Positions 1 to 8,957 are shown, numbered from the stretch's first letter. The stretch is 45,429 nucleotides of DNA from CBDFKU01 sp965248975 (GCA_965248975.1 CBDFKU010000009.1:1-45429); one strand, 5' to 3'. Translations and numbers: made by a program. Notes: generated by a model from the sequence alone, not told the origin.

Positions 1-2343
1 CCAGTCTTGCACGATAGCGGGGGCGGTCCGCTAGAGTTGTTTCCTGGGTACGGCTGGTACGCGGACTATATGCGTGATACCAGCGCCCTTTCGCCCGGAG
101 GGGCCTTTGAGACCCCCAGGGAAGAGAAGGATAATACCCTGATCGAGGCAATGACTCTCGCGCAGTCCTTGGCACTGCCCGTCAGCGGGTTAGCTGCACG
201 TCAAGTGGGGCGGATGTTCGGTAAAGCGGTGAGTCGACTGCGTCGACCTCCAGGGGCTTCCACCACCAAGCATGAGGAATTGACGCTGAAGGTGATGGAG
301 CAAATGAGCCCCGATGAGCTGCGGGGGGTGATCAAGACTCCGGGCGTCGATCCAAAGATGGCGGCAAGTGCACAGCGGCTTCTGCAGGGGCAGCAGCGAT
401 TGCACACTTTGGCGGCGCTGCAGCGGATCGAGGACCGCCATGCGCTCATTACCCGGACGGACCTGGGCCGCGGCTTGCCCCCACCACCCGCTGGAGGGAA
501 TGTTGCGACGCTCACCAGGGCTGAACCAATATCGCGGGTTGACCGGTATAGCCAGGTCTCCCAGATGAACAACGCCCAAATACAGCAATTGGTACGCTCC
601 GGAGTCTCACTCGAAGAGGTCGCTATAGCGCAGCGCGTTCTCAGTGATCGCGCCCAGCTTGCCGCATCTGAGCGGGGCCTCATCATCCTGCAGCAGGCTT
701 TCCCCGCCCCATCAAAGGCCACCACGTCCAGCCGGTCCCTCTGGCCTCCTGCGGGAGGCCTCTGGACCCCCACACCGGAGGGGGCTACTCTCATTGACCC
801 TCGGACTCTGACCACGCCCACGGGGACGCTCGCACCCACGACCACGCCCACGGGGACGCTCGCACCCACGACCACGCCCGAGGTCGTACCTGGGTCGAAG
901 CCCCAGGAGGTCGTTGTCTTCCCCCAGAGCGAGCCGATAGAGTGGGGCAAGACCATTCCCACGACCACGCCAGTTCCCACGACTACGCCAGTTCCCACAA
1001 CCACGCTCGCGCCCACGACTACGCCCGAGGTCGTACCTGGGTCGAAGCCCCAGGAGGTCGTTGTCTTCCCCCAGAGCGAGCCGATAGAGTGGGGCAAGAC
1101 CATTCCCACGACCACGCCAGTTCCCACGACCACGCCAGTTCCCACGACCACGCCAGTTCCCACGACCACGCCAGTTCCCACGACCACGCCAGTTCCCACG
1201 ACCACGCCAGTTCCCACGACTACGCCAGTTCCCACAACCACGCTCGCGCCCACGACTACGCCCGAGGTCGTACCTGGGTCGAAGCCCCAGGAGGTCGTTG
1301 TCTTCCCCCAGAGCGAGCCGATAGAGTGGGGCAAGACCATTCCCACGACCACGCCAGTTCCCACGACCACGCCAGTTCCCACGACCACGCCAGTTCCCAC
1401 GACCACGCCAGTTCCCACGACTACGCCAGTTCCCACAACCACGCTCGCGCCCACGACTACGCCCGAGGTCGTACCTGGGTCGAAGCCCCAGGAGGTCGTT
1501 GTCTTCCCCCAGAGCGAGCCGATAGAGTGGGGCAAGACCATTCCCACGACCACGCCAGTTCCCACGACCACGCCAGTTCCCACGACCACGCCAGTTCCCA
1601 CGACCACGCCAGTTCCCACGACCACGCCAGTCCCCACGACCACGCCCGCCCCCACGACCACACCAGTCCCCACGACCACGCCCGCCCCCACGACCACGCC
1701 AGTCCCCACGACCACGCCCGCCCCCACGACCACGCCAGTCCCCACGACCACGCCCGTCCCCACGACCACGCCCGTCCCCACGACCACGCCCGTCCCCACG
1801 ACCACGCCCGTCCCCACGACCACGCCCGTCCCCACGACCACGCCAGTTCCCACGACCACGCCAGTTCCCACGCCCACGCCAGTTCCCACGACCACGCCTA
1901 CTCCCGTCGTCACAACCACAACCGCCCCCGTCGTCACAACCACAACCGGGACCAAGGCCGCCACCGAACGCAAGAGAAAGAGAAGGCGTATTCCTCCTGT
2001 GCCGCTGCCTTCTCTTGACACGACACAAAAGACCGCCCCACCGGGCCAGTACCCCGCCAAGGTACAGTGGGTGGGCAGGACCCTCTACACGCTGGATACC
2101 TCTGGGGCCACTGCGGGCGACCTGGAGAGCGTGCCGCTAACCGACGAGCACACCAGGACATTCCGCGTAGTCGAATACACCGGCGCAGTCGCCCCGGAAG
2201 GACGGCACACAGCCGCCAATCTGGAGGTGGACGTGCAGGGAAAGCGGGTGACCGCGAAGGCGGTGTCGCACCGCCGCCGCAGGGCCAGTCAATCACGCCG
2301 GGTCGCTCCGCCCAAGGTGACCTACAAAAAGGGAGGCCGATAA
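1..2343 (+). CDS. Thr/Pro-repeat protein with basic C-terminus, 5' end cut by window edge
   Basis: The frame is open to the first base, so the true start may lie left of the window; the first usable start codon is TTG at 7. About 230 non-repetitive residues at the N-terminus are rich in helix formers. Then comes a long low-complexity part of PTTTPV hexapeptide units, interrupted four times by a conserved block that starts PEVVPGSKPQEVVVFPQ and contains EPIEWGKTIP. The last roughly 130 residues are non-repetitive and strongly basic (RKRKRRR, HRRRR), ending VTYKKGGR. No signal peptide or membrane segment is visible. The stop is 3 bp before the ParB-like gene, so the two are probably co-transcribed. 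I do not recognise the family. Thr/Pro repeats of this kind often form extended stalks or linkers, so a structural role is an inference only. The repeat number may be wrong if the assembly collapsed it. Confidence 0.7.
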   Translation, partial: PVLHDSGGGPLELFPGYGWYADYMRDTSALSPGGAFETPREEKDNTLIEAMTLAQSLALPVSGLAARQVGRMFGKAVSRLRRPPGASTTKHEELTLKVMEQMSPDELRGVIKTPGVDPKMAASAQRLLQGQQRLHTLAALQRIEDRHALITRTDLGRGLPPPPAGGNVATLTRAEPISRVDRYSQVSQMNNAQIQQLVRSGVSLEEVAIAQRVLSDRAQLAASERGLIILQQAFPAPSKATTSSRSLWPPAGGLWTPTPEGATLIDPRTLTTPTGTLAPTTTPTGTLAPTTTPEVVPGSKPQEVVVFPQSEPIEWGKTIPTTTPVPTTTPVPTTTLAPTTTPEVVPGSKPQEVVVFPQSEPIEWGKTIPTTTPVPTTTPVPTTTPVPTTTPVPTTTPVPTTTPVPTTTPVPTTTLAPTTTPEVVPGSKPQEVVVFPQSEPIEWGKTIPTTTPVPTTTPVPTTTPVPTTTPVPTTTPVPTTTLAPTTTPEVVPGSKPQEVVVFPQSEPIEWGKTIPTTTPVPTTTPVPTTTPVPTTTPVPTTTPVPTTTPAPTTTPVPTTTPAPTTTPVPTTTPAPTTTPVPTTTPVPTTTPVPTTTPVPTTTPVPTTTPVPTTTPVPTTTPVPTPTPVPTTTPTPVVTTTTAPVVTTTTGTKAATERKRKRRRIPPVPLPSLDTTQKTAPPGQYPAKVQWVGRTLYTLDTSGATAGDLESVPLTDEHTRTFRVVEYTGAVAPEGRHTAANLEVDVQGKRVTAKAVSHRRRRASQSRRVAPPKVTYKKGGR
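811..1910 (+). repeat. Coding tandem repeat array (18-bp PTTTPV units with four long interspersed blocks)
   Basis: The short unit is an 18-bp sequence reading cccacgaccacgccagtt with minor variants (gtt/gtc, cca/ccc), encoding PTTTPV or PTTTPA. Near-identical blocks of about 80 bp start near 880, 1027, 1264 and 1468, and are separated by differing numbers of the short unit. Blocks are almost identical at nucleotide level, including third positions, which points to recent duplication or gene conversion rather than selection on protein alone. All units keep the reading frame. Confidence 0.9.
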
Positions 2344-2346
2344 CTG

Positions 2347-3885
2347 ATGCCCGATGCCACAACAGGAGGAGTTGCGGTGCCCACGACGACATCGGCGGGA
2401 GCTGTACCGGTAATCGTCACTGTGAAGCCGGACCGGGTAGTGACTCGCCCCGACCTGTTTCAGCCGCGTGATGTTCCTGGGGGGCTCGACCACGACCCTG
2501 CGAAGGTGCGCCAGCTGGTGCAGCACTGGAATCCCGACGAATACGACCCCATCGCGGTAGCCCGGGACCCGGAGGACCCGGGCAGGTATGTTGTGATCGC
2601 GGGGCACCACCGCCTGGAGGCCCTGAAACAGTTGGAGGTCCCGGAGTTCGCGGTCAAGGTGCTGGAAGGCGGCGTAAACGATCCCGAAGAGCGGGAGCGG
2701 CTGAGGACCCAGGCAGACCTGAGCAACTACGCCATCTCCGCCCCGGGCCTGGTGGAACAGGTCAACACCGTTCGTCGGTTGCGGCGCCTGGGCTGGGACG
2801 ATGGGCGGATCACAGACCGGATGCGTCTCACCCGTCGCAGCCAGCTGGACGACCTGGGGTATCTGACTCATGTGTCGCCGGACGTGCTCTACTCCATCGC
2901 CCAGCACAGGCAAATGGCCCCTATCGCCGCTGAGATAGGGCGGGCCGTGGAGAAGTACGACATGGGCGACGAAACCGCCAGCCAGCTTTACAAACAGATG
3001 CTAGCCCACTTCGAGACGACGGGAAAGGTCCCGAACCGCTATGCCGTCAGGGAGAAGCTGGTCGCGGCCCGCGAACGCGCACAGACCCGCGCGGCCCAAC
3101 CGGAACGCCTGGAGGGATTTGGAGAGGACCTTGTTACGGCCCAGTTCGCGGACGATGTAAGGGCCGAGCACGCACGCCGGAAAGCCTACTCGGAGACCAG
3201 GCGGAATCTCACAAGCTGTCAAGTGCTGGCCGACGAGCTCGGTGTTGATATAGCCGAGGTCCAGGCCGCAGCCAATACGCGCCTGGAGACGCTGACCCCC
3301 TCCGAAGAGCAGCGAGCCAGGGAAATAATCACGGCCCCGGCTCCCACGCCAGCGCCGACCCCGCCCGCACAGCCCGGCGATGACAGCCTGCTCCTGCCCT
3401 TTGGGACCCCGCAGCTTGTGGACCAGCCGGAGCCGATCGATGCTGACCCGGTTCCCGCTCCCATGCCGACATCTGGCGAGCCACAGCTGGTGGCCATGCC
3501 CACGCCGGTCAAACCCGTCTGCCCGCCCGCACAGGCCACGATGGGGGCGGAGTTCCACACCGATAGGATGATGGCCATGCCGATGGCCGCGGAGATGCCG
3601 TCCGTCCGCACGCCCATAACCGCCCCGCCGCCCCGCCCGGACCCTCGACAGGCAAGCTTTTTCGACAAGCCCAAGTATGAGCAGAACGAAAGGACCGGGC
3701 GATTCCAGCGGGTAAAGTACACCGGCCGGACCCCCGAGACGAAGCCGGCCCCTCAACCGCCCACCATTGCGGACTCACCGTCTAGCAGTCGGCGCCAGAG
3801 CACGTCCCGGCGCAAGCGCAAACGCGCCACGACGATCACGGTGGACGCCGCGCAGATCACCTATTGGAAACCAAGAAGGAGGTAG
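2347..3885 (+). CDS. ParB/Srx-fold domain protein with Pro-rich tail
   Basis: Residues about 25-110 match a ParB N-terminal (ParB/Srx) domain: LFQPRDV, then DPAKVRQLVQHW, then the nucleotide-binding motif IAGHHRLEAL at 84-93, equivalent to the GxRR/GHHR box of the family. Residues 130-310 are helical and could include the DNA-binding HTH. Residues 330-450 are Pro-rich linker, and the C-terminus is basic (RRKRKR) ending ITYWKPRRR. ParB proteins bind DNA and use CTP, and act in partition or in plasmid and phage regulation; no partner ParA is seen here. The gene starts with ATG 3 bp after the upstream stop. Membrane protein genes follow at once, which is unusual for a partition gene and suggests a role in an element-specific process. 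The fold is confident, the function is not. Confidence 0.75.
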   Translation: MPDATTGGVAVPTTTSAGAVPVIVTVKPDRVVTRPDLFQPRDVPGGLDHDPAKVRQLVQHWNPDEYDPIAVARDPEDPGRYVVIAGHHRLEALKQLEVPEFAVKVLEGGVNDPEERERLRTQADLSNYAISAPGLVEQVNTVRRLRRLGWDDGRITDRMRLTRRSQLDDLGYLTHVSPDVLYSIAQHRQMAPIAAEIGRAVEKYDMGDETASQLYKQMLAHFETTGKVPNRYAVREKLVAARERAQTRAAQPERLEGFGEDLVTAQFADDVRAEHARRKAYSETRRNLTSCQVLADELGVDIAEVQAAANTRLETLTPSEEQRAREIITAPAPTPAPTPPAQPGDDSLLLPFGTPQLVDQPEPIDADPVPAPMPTSGEPQLVAMPTPVKPVCPPAQATMGAEFHTDRMMAMPMAAEMPSVRTPITAPPPRPDPRQASFFDKPKYEQNERTGRFQRVKYTGRTPETKPAPQPPTIADSPSSSRRQSTSRRKRKRATTITVDAAQITYWKPRRR

Positions 3886-3890
3886 CAGAG

Positions 3891-4352
3891 ATGCCCGGTC
3901 ACAAGACCCTGATCGCATTTCCGGCGGACGGCTCGATAGTCAGGGACACCAAGGCGTACGTGAAGAACGACTTCCTGGTGTCGGACAACCAGGGGTGGCT
4001 GGCGCCGCCCCTCCGGCCCACCCGGGCATACGGGTGGACCAAGGAAGGATCGCCTCCCAGGCTTCTGGGCAACGAGTACATCCTGACCACTGCCCCCTCC
4101 AGCCCGGAGCACAACGCCCCGCTGATACAGGAGCTTGCCAAGGTGTGGGAAGAGGCGTCGGCTGGGAAACGCATGAAGCCGGGCAAGATCAGCGACACGG
4201 TGAAGCTGCAACTGACCGTGGCCGTCCTGGGGATCGCCGCCTTTCTGCTGGTCATCACCGTGTGGCTCGTCCTGTCCCAGACCTACGACATCCCGCCGAC
4301 CCCGGCCACCAACACCATTCAGGAGACGGAAGTTGAGCCAGTCACACCCTAA
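3891..4352 (+). CDS. Single-pass membrane protein of the element operon
   Basis: The start is ATG at 3891 because an excellent ribosome binding site (aaggaggt) lies 7 bp upstream; an upstream in-frame TTG at 3864 overlaps the preceding gene and is less likely. The product is 153 residues. About 110 soluble residues (with WTKEGSPPRLLG and an acidic/basic helical part) precede one hydrophobic segment near residues 112-132 (LTVAVLGIAAFLLVITVWLV) and a short Pro/Thr-rich tail. Without a signal peptide, the N-terminus is probably cytoplasmic. The stop overlaps the next gene by 20 bp. The family is not recognised. Its position in a row of membrane protein genes suggests one assembly or envelope complex. 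Confidence 0.7.
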   Translation: MPGHKTLIAFPADGSIVRDTKAYVKNDFLVSDNQGWLAPPLRPTRAYGWTKEGSPPRLLGNEYILTTAPSSPEHNAPLIQELAKVWEEASAGKRMKPGKISDTVKLQLTVAVLGIAAFLLVITVWLVLSQTYDIPPTPATNTIQETEVEPVTP

Positions 4353-5250
4353 AGAGCCCGAGCCGGTCAAGAGCCAGGAGGAGCTGATAGCCGAGGCCAG
4401 GGACGACGCCAGCCCGACGCTGAACAGCCCGGAGGGTGCGGCCTTCAGGCCCCCGGTGATCTGGCGGCGTTACCGCCGGCACCGGAGGGCCAATGGGGAC
4501 ACCATATCCCTGTGGGTCCACCTGCCCCTGACCTTCTGGCCGGCGGCGGCCTGCGGGCTGCTGACCGCGGGCTTCCTGGGGGCCTCCTTTCTCTTCGTGG
4601 GATCCCCCATCGTGTCGTCGGTGCCGTCATCTCTGATGATCGGCGGCATCGTCACCTGGTACGTGGCCGCCCGCAAGATGTGGCAGCGGGTATACGGAGT
4701 GTTGTACATCAGCCAGAACCCGGACCCGCTGCGGCCGTGGCAGTCGGCCCAATTCATGCGGATGCACCTGCCCCGGCTGATCTTCAAAGGGCGTCAGAAC
4801 GAGGTGTTCTACGGGAGCTACGAGAGTGGGTACATGCGGGTGGAGACCTCCGAGGTGGACCTGACCCAGGTGACCCACCAGTCTGCCTTCTACGACATGT
4901 CGCCGGGAATCCGCCAAATGGCGGAGGGGCCCCTGGTGGATGGCCACTCCAGGATGCGGAGTATCGAGGGCAACGGGCTGGCGATCCACAAAGCCCGATC
5001 CAAATCCATCACAGAGAAACTGGCGGCCAACTGGGGCTTCATCGTCGGGGTGATCTTCATTTGCATCGCCGCCTATTGCCTGCTGCAGATGCAGGATGGT
5101 GAGCTCCTGGGGAGGCCCGACGTGGCCGAGCACAGAGAACAGGTGGAGCTGGAGCGGCAACGGGAGGGCGCCCTATTCCAGGAACAGCTGCGGCGTGAGA
5201 GGGTCCTGTCAGAAGAGGCTGAAGAGACGGACGAAGGGGAGCAACGATAG
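4333..5250 (+). CDS. Three-segment membrane protein with C-terminal charged coiled coil
   Basis: It starts at TTG 4333, inside the end of the upstream gene, with aggagacggaag as a plausible ribosome binding site. The product is 305 residues. Two hydrophobic segments lie at about residues 60-80 and 83-108, then a soluble domain of about 120 residues (with FYGSYESGYMRVETSEVDL), then a third segment near 235-257, then a Glu/Arg-rich helix (QVELERQREGALFQEQLRRE) likely to form a coiled coil. No catalytic motif is seen. It keeps the tight spacing of the operon (next ATG 1 bp after the stop). The layout is reminiscent of assembly or secretion channel subunits, but I cannot assign a family. Confidence 0.7.
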   Translation: MSQSHPKEPEPVKSQEELIAEARDDASPTLNSPEGAAFRPPVIWRRYRRHRRANGDTISLWVHLPLTFWPAAACGLLTAGFLGASFLFVGSPIVSSVPSSLMIGGIVTWYVAARKMWQRVYGVLYISQNPDPLRPWQSAQFMRMHLPRLIFKGRQNEVFYGSYESGYMRVETSEVDLTQVTHQSAFYDMSPGIRQMAEGPLVDGHSRMRSIEGNGLAIHKARSKSITEKLAANWGFIVGVIFICIAAYCLLQMQDGELLGRPDVAEHREQVELERQREGALFQEQLRRERVLSEEAEETDEGEQR

Positions 5251-5251
5251 G

Positions 5252-5596
5252 ATGATCGTACTCCTGGGTGTCCTTGCCCACACGGGACTGTGGCAACTGG
5301 TGGACTCATCCTCAGGGGCGGCGATGGCATTCACCCTGGCCCTGTCCAGTGTGGCCGTCGGCACCCTGGCGAGCCAGTCGGTCTATACCACCTGGTACCA
5401 GAAGAGCCTATGGCTCCTGGCGTTCCTGATGGTGTTCATGGCAATGCCGGACCACCTGGAGATCAGCAGGACCTTGCGGTCCGCTCTGCCCGCCCGGCTG
5501 TATGACCTGTGGCTGGTCATAGTCATCCTGGCGTTGCCTACAGGGATCCTGGTGGGCATCCTGCGCACGTGGAGGGGGAGATGGAGGAGGGAATAA
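5252..5596 (+). CDS. Small polytopic membrane protein
   Basis: ATG at 5252 follows the upstream TAG by one base, and the ribosome binding site (gaaggggagc) lies inside the end of the upstream gene. The product has 114 residues and four predicted hydrophobic stretches: an N-terminal one (MIVLLGVLAHTGLWQL), about 22-40, about 50-66, and a C-terminal one ending with a positive tail (RTWRGRWRRE). No motif is recognised. The 3' end overlaps the next gene by 16 bp, which supports translational coupling. Confidence 0.65.
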   Translation: MIVLLGVLAHTGLWQLVDSSSGAAMAFTLALSSVAVGTLASQSVYTTWYQKSLWLLAFLMVFMAMPDHLEISRTLRSALPARLYDLWLVIVILALPTGILVGILRTWRGRWRRE

Positions 5597-5868
5597 ACCG
5601 GGTGAGAGATCCCGTCCAGTGGGTGCTGGCGCAGATGCCTGGGGGCAACGTCGCCATCGTGGTCCTAGTGGTTTGCGCCGTTATCGCCGTGGTCGTGATG
5701 ACCAGCAAGGGTGCGGCGTGGGCTGGGCCGGCCGCCATCGTGGGGTCCATCGGTGCGGTGGGGCTGCTGAACGCCGTGGGCATAGCGTCGGCTCCTGTCA
5801 TGGTGGTCATGCTGATCCTGTCGGCTCTGGCCGGCATCGCCATGCTCAGGGTCGCCCGGGTGCGATGA
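5581..5868 (+). CDS. Small membrane protein with two to three hydrophobic segments
   Basis: The chosen start is ATG at 5581 (MEEGINRVRDPVQ), preceded by an agggggag ribosome binding site; longer forms in this frame would overlap the upstream gene heavily. The product is 95 residues: a short amphipathic N-terminus, then hydrophobic segments VAIVVLVVCAVIAVVVM, WAGPAAIVGSIGAVGLL and VMVVMLILSALAGIAML, and a short basic end. It is almost entirely membrane-embedded. Size and topology would fit a small pilin- or coat-like subunit, but no sequence signature proves it. Confidence 0.6.
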   Translation: MEEGINRVRDPVQWVLAQMPGGNVAIVVLVVCAVIAVVVMTSKGAAWAGPAAIVGSIGAVGLLNAVGIASAPVMVVMLILSALAGIAMLRVARVR

Positions 5869-5993
5869 AACCGATGGTCCCGGGCCGGTTGCACCGAAAA
5901 GGGCCTGGCCGGCCTCGGAAAGTGGCCCTCTGGAGGGCTCGGATGTACCAGACTATGCCCGAGGGCCTGAAATGGGCTGTGCGGGGATTCTGA
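5865..5993 (+). CDS. 42-residue basic protein, last gene of first operon
   Basis: The start ATG at 5865 overlaps the upstream stop in an ATGA arrangement, a strong sign of translational coupling. The product (begins MKPMVPGRLHRKGPGRPRK) has about 11 Arg/Lys in 42 residues with no acidic cluster, and contains a GRPRK stretch resembling an AT-hook core. The product could bind nucleic acid, which is inference. It is too short for most gene callers. The other tiny basic protein of the element lies at 10169. Confidence 0.5.
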   Translation: MKPMVPGRLHRKGPGRPRKVALWRARMYQTMPEGLKWAVRGF

Positions 5994-6027
5994 GCGTCGT
6001 GGAGAGAGCAAACAACAGGGACGGTCA

Positions 6028-6057
6028 TTGTATCCTCGTGACTGGTCGGGTTAGAAT
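6028..6057 (+). promoter_or_regulatory. Candidate sigma-70-type promoter upstream of the peptidase gene
   Basis: TTGTAT and TAGAAT are separated by 18 bp. It lies 35 bp after the last gene of the first operon and about 70 bp before the peptidase start, so it could make 6127-8781 an independent transcription unit. Two clearer promoters in the window (upstream of rex and of the atp operon) use similar TTGACT/TAGNAT boxes. Confidence 0.45.
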
Positions 6058-6126
6058 CTCCAGGTCCACACGTTAGGTATCCCTGCCTCTGAACACTAGC
6101 GGTGATCAATAGAATGCGAGGGGGCC

Positions 6127-8781
6127 ATGAAGAGGCTTAATTGGTACAGAGGTCATCCCCTGACCTGTACTTGTGTGGAGTGTAACGCTGCTCGACTCAA
6201 TAAATTGCGACGCAAATCCACACCCTTCAGGATAAACCGGTGGGTCCTGGGATTCTTTCTGATGGCTGTCGTGTTTGGTTTGGCTGGCACCGCGACCGGA
6301 CTTAACGCCTGTACACAAACACCTGCCCCGACACCCATAACGGAGCCCTTCCTAACACCCACGGCGGAAGCGCCCATCCCTACTTCGACACCTACCCCCG
6401 TCCCTACGCGAACTCCCACGCCTGTTCACACACCGACGGCGCTCGCTGTGTCCGCGCCCCCGGCGCTACTGGATCCCAGGGACGCGCTCACACTGGCGAC
6501 GACTGACCGGTGGGTGTATTGGGTAGAAGAAGGGACCAGTCTACAGTGCCTAGTGGACCGTGATACTGGCGAACCTGTCAGCTTGTTCATGTTCCGGTTC
6601 GGTCTTCAGCCGGGCGTTGCTCTGGAGAGCGAGCCAGGCTCTCTGCCGCTGTCAATGGTCGATCTCGCGGCGGCTGAAGGGGCAGCCCAGTACCATTTTA
6701 CCCGGGTGCCGGAGGCTGGCCAGGAGATGACCGACGTGCCGGACAACTATATAGTGCCCACGTCGTTCGAATCGGAAGGAGGAAGGGAGTACACCTTCGT
6801 CTTTGCACTCAGGAGGGATCAGAGCAATCCTGATCCCCGTGACAGGGTACTGCTGGTGCACGGGACGGCCCCCGACATCGACGGGCAGGGCTTCGTAGGC
6901 TGGAACATGTTCACGGACTGCATATTCCCGACTCTTACCTCTGTCTCTACGCCAACTCCTAGCCCTGTCCCTACGCCGACTCCTACGCCTATTCCCGCCC
7001 CGACAGCTACACCATCGCCCACGCCGACCGCTACCCCGACCCCTGTCCCCACGCCGACCCCTACTCCCGTCCCCGCCCCGACAGCTACCCCATCGCCCAC
7101 GCCTACACTTCCCCCAACTCCCACGGCGACTCCGGCTCCACCTCCTTTCCACGACACGCAAAACGTGAGGTGGCTGGAAAGTACGCACCCAACTCTGTAC
7201 CGTCAAATTCAGGAGTTGCCGTGGGTCGAAGATGGCCTAGACGATGACGAGCGCGACACCATCAATGAGTTGCTCTACCTGGGCGTTTCCAGCATCGCCA
7301 ACATGGAAGCGGTCTTGAGCCTGCCTTGGGTGCAAGACGCAATCTCGAAGACGGAACACGATGCCATTGACTGGCTCAGCCCCTTGAACTATGCAGACGA
7401 AGAGGTGACCGCCGCGATTATCGTCATGCCGTTTCTTCAGGTCCCGGACACCACCGATGTGCTTGCGATACGAGGGATGCGCAGATTGGTGTACGAAAGT
7501 ATGCCCTCCGCGCTCATAGACCACCCCACGTTCCAAGATGGAATCACCGAAGATGAGACAGTGCTGGTCGCCGCAGCGGGTACACTTTACCGGAACACCG
7601 AAGAGGTCGGCCGGATGCTGACTCCCGGCTACGCCTCCATCGAAACCACGTCCAGCACAACGGAACTGACACCCAATCTGAAAGTCAGCATCATTCGCAC
7701 CGGGAGCCAGCCCCAACCCTGGACTGCCGACGCGACGGCCGGTGCAGTGGGCTTTGCCGAGCGGGTAATGCGGCTACCTCTACCTACCGACCATGTGATA
7801 GTCGTGCTGAACGACGAAGCAGTAACCAGCAACTTCGCTGGCACCAATTATGGCTTTGCCATCGGTTATCTGCCCGAGTACGAGCAGACGCAGGGCATCG
7901 AGTCAGGGCTTGTCCACGAGGTCGCCCACTACTACTGGGGCGGGAACGAAGACTGGATCGATGAAGGTGTGGCCAATACGTTCGAATATATGCACGGCAT
8001 AGAAAAGGGATTGAGCCCTGGGCAGCTGCGGACCCCAAGAGGGGGTTGTGAAGCCCACGACCTGGAGATGTTGTCCGGGTGGGCCACTTCCAGAGGCGAC
8101 CCGCAGTTCCTTTGCAACTACTATCTGGGAGAACTTCTGTTTAGGGAACTGCGTGAAAGCCTGGGCGACGAGGAGTTCAACGAGAAGCTCCGCGAGAAGC
8201 TCCGCGAGTTGTACCACCTGTCTCTCACAGAACAAGAGGCACGCAGGACTCCCGGCGTCGACATAGTGCGGCAGGTGTTCAGCGGTCAAACCGACATCGT
8301 CGACAAGCACTGGGCGGGCGGTCTGAACGCGCCGGATAACCGGCCGTTTGACGAAGGCGCAGACAGGGAAAATCACGACCTGATCCAATGGGAGCGGTAT
8401 CCAACCTACGATGGCCGCTCGGTCAGCTTCAGGGGTACGCTGCTACAGGATGCGGTACTGACGGACTCAACCCTCAAACAGGCAAGAAGGGGAGGATACC
8501 CTAACTTTTCATTGAGTCCCGCTGACGGGTACGACTTCTCAGGCTATATATTGCCCCCACTCGAGGGCGGCGCAAGATGGAGACTGGGTCCAGGGGACTC
8601 CGTCGCCACCGTCTACCAGCTGGCCAAAAGGGAGTTCGCTGTTACGTTCCGTTTTCCGCAGGCGCTGGGTAGCCCGTCGGACTACGTCATCATTGTCTGG
8701 GGCTTCACAAATGCACGCCGGACCCCGAGCATTGGCGAAAAGATAGACATTCTCGGGTACGCCCGCATCCGAGAACCGTAA
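6127..8781 (+). CDS. Membrane-anchored gluzincin-type metallopeptidase with Pro/Thr linkers
   Basis: The start is ATG 6127 with a gagggggcc ribosome binding site. The N-terminus carries HPLTCTCVECNAARL, a Cys/His cluster that may bind metal, then one hydrophobic segment near residues 40-60 that probably anchors the protein with the rest outside. Two Thr/Pro-rich linkers (about 62-105 and 275-340) flank a beta-rich domain. Residues about 345-500 contain degenerate helical repeats of the PWVEDGL / PWVQDAI type. The catalytic region has HEVAH at 597-601 and WIDEGVAN with E613 as the likely third zinc ligand, the gluzincin pattern also seen in M1/M61-like families. A C-terminal beta domain ends the 884 residues. 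I infer an extracytoplasmic protease. Whether it belongs to the mobile element or is older cargo is unclear. Confidence 0.7.
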   Translation: MKRLNWYRGHPLTCTCVECNAARLNKLRRKSTPFRINRWVLGFFLMAVVFGLAGTATGLNACTQTPAPTPITEPFLTPTAEAPIPTSTPTPVPTRTPTPVHTPTALAVSAPPALLDPRDALTLATTDRWVYWVEEGTSLQCLVDRDTGEPVSLFMFRFGLQPGVALESEPGSLPLSMVDLAAAEGAAQYHFTRVPEAGQEMTDVPDNYIVPTSFESEGGREYTFVFALRRDQSNPDPRDRVLLVHGTAPDIDGQGFVGWNMFTDCIFPTLTSVSTPTPSPVPTPTPTPIPAPTATPSPTPTATPTPVPTPTPTPVPAPTATPSPTPTLPPTPTATPAPPPFHDTQNVRWLESTHPTLYRQIQELPWVEDGLDDDERDTINELLYLGVSSIANMEAVLSLPWVQDAISKTEHDAIDWLSPLNYADEEVTAAIIVMPFLQVPDTTDVLAIRGMRRLVYESMPSALIDHPTFQDGITEDETVLVAAAGTLYRNTEEVGRMLTPGYASIETTSSTTELTPNLKVSIIRTGSQPQPWTADATAGAVGFAERVMRLPLPTDHVIVVLNDEAVTSNFAGTNYGFAIGYLPEYEQTQGIESGLVHEVAHYYWGGNEDWIDEGVANTFEYMHGIEKGLSPGQLRTPRGGCEAHDLEMLSGWATSRGDPQFLCNYYLGELLFRELRESLGDEEFNEKLREKLRELYHLSLTEQEARRTPGVDIVRQVFSGQTDIVDKHWAGGLNAPDNRPFDEGADRENHDLIQWERYPTYDGRSVSFRGTLLQDAVLTDSTLKQARRGGYPNFSLSPADGYDFSGYILPPLEGGARWRLGPGDSVATVYQLAKREFAVTFRFPQALGSPSDYVIIVWGFTNARRTPSIGEKIDILGYARIREP

Positions 8782-8957
8782 GAGAGCTTCGATTCCTTGT
8801 GAATTGAGCGCTCCGGCTCCTCCCTCAGAATCTCCGGCGAGCACCCCGACCCGCGCCCCCTCTCTAATGCCCTGACGCTTGTTTGCGCTCCCCCACTTGC
8901 AATCATGGAGTCCGAGGTATAGCATCTGGACCCATCTCGGAACTGCAAGGAGGGACT

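Noticed and set aside
811..1910. Possible CRISPR array
   Set aside because: Units are contiguous, protein-coding in frame and lack unique spacers of even length; no cas genes are nearby.
201..2060. Long open frames antisense to the repeat gene (rich in VVVGTG or RGRGNW)
   Set aside because: They are mirror frames of an 18-bp repeat without stops; no ribosome binding sites and no sensible composition.
8897..8923. TTGCAA / TATAGC as a promoter for the 8958 cluster
   Set aside because: The spacer is only 15 bp, so it is too weak to list as a feature, although a promoter near here is plausible.
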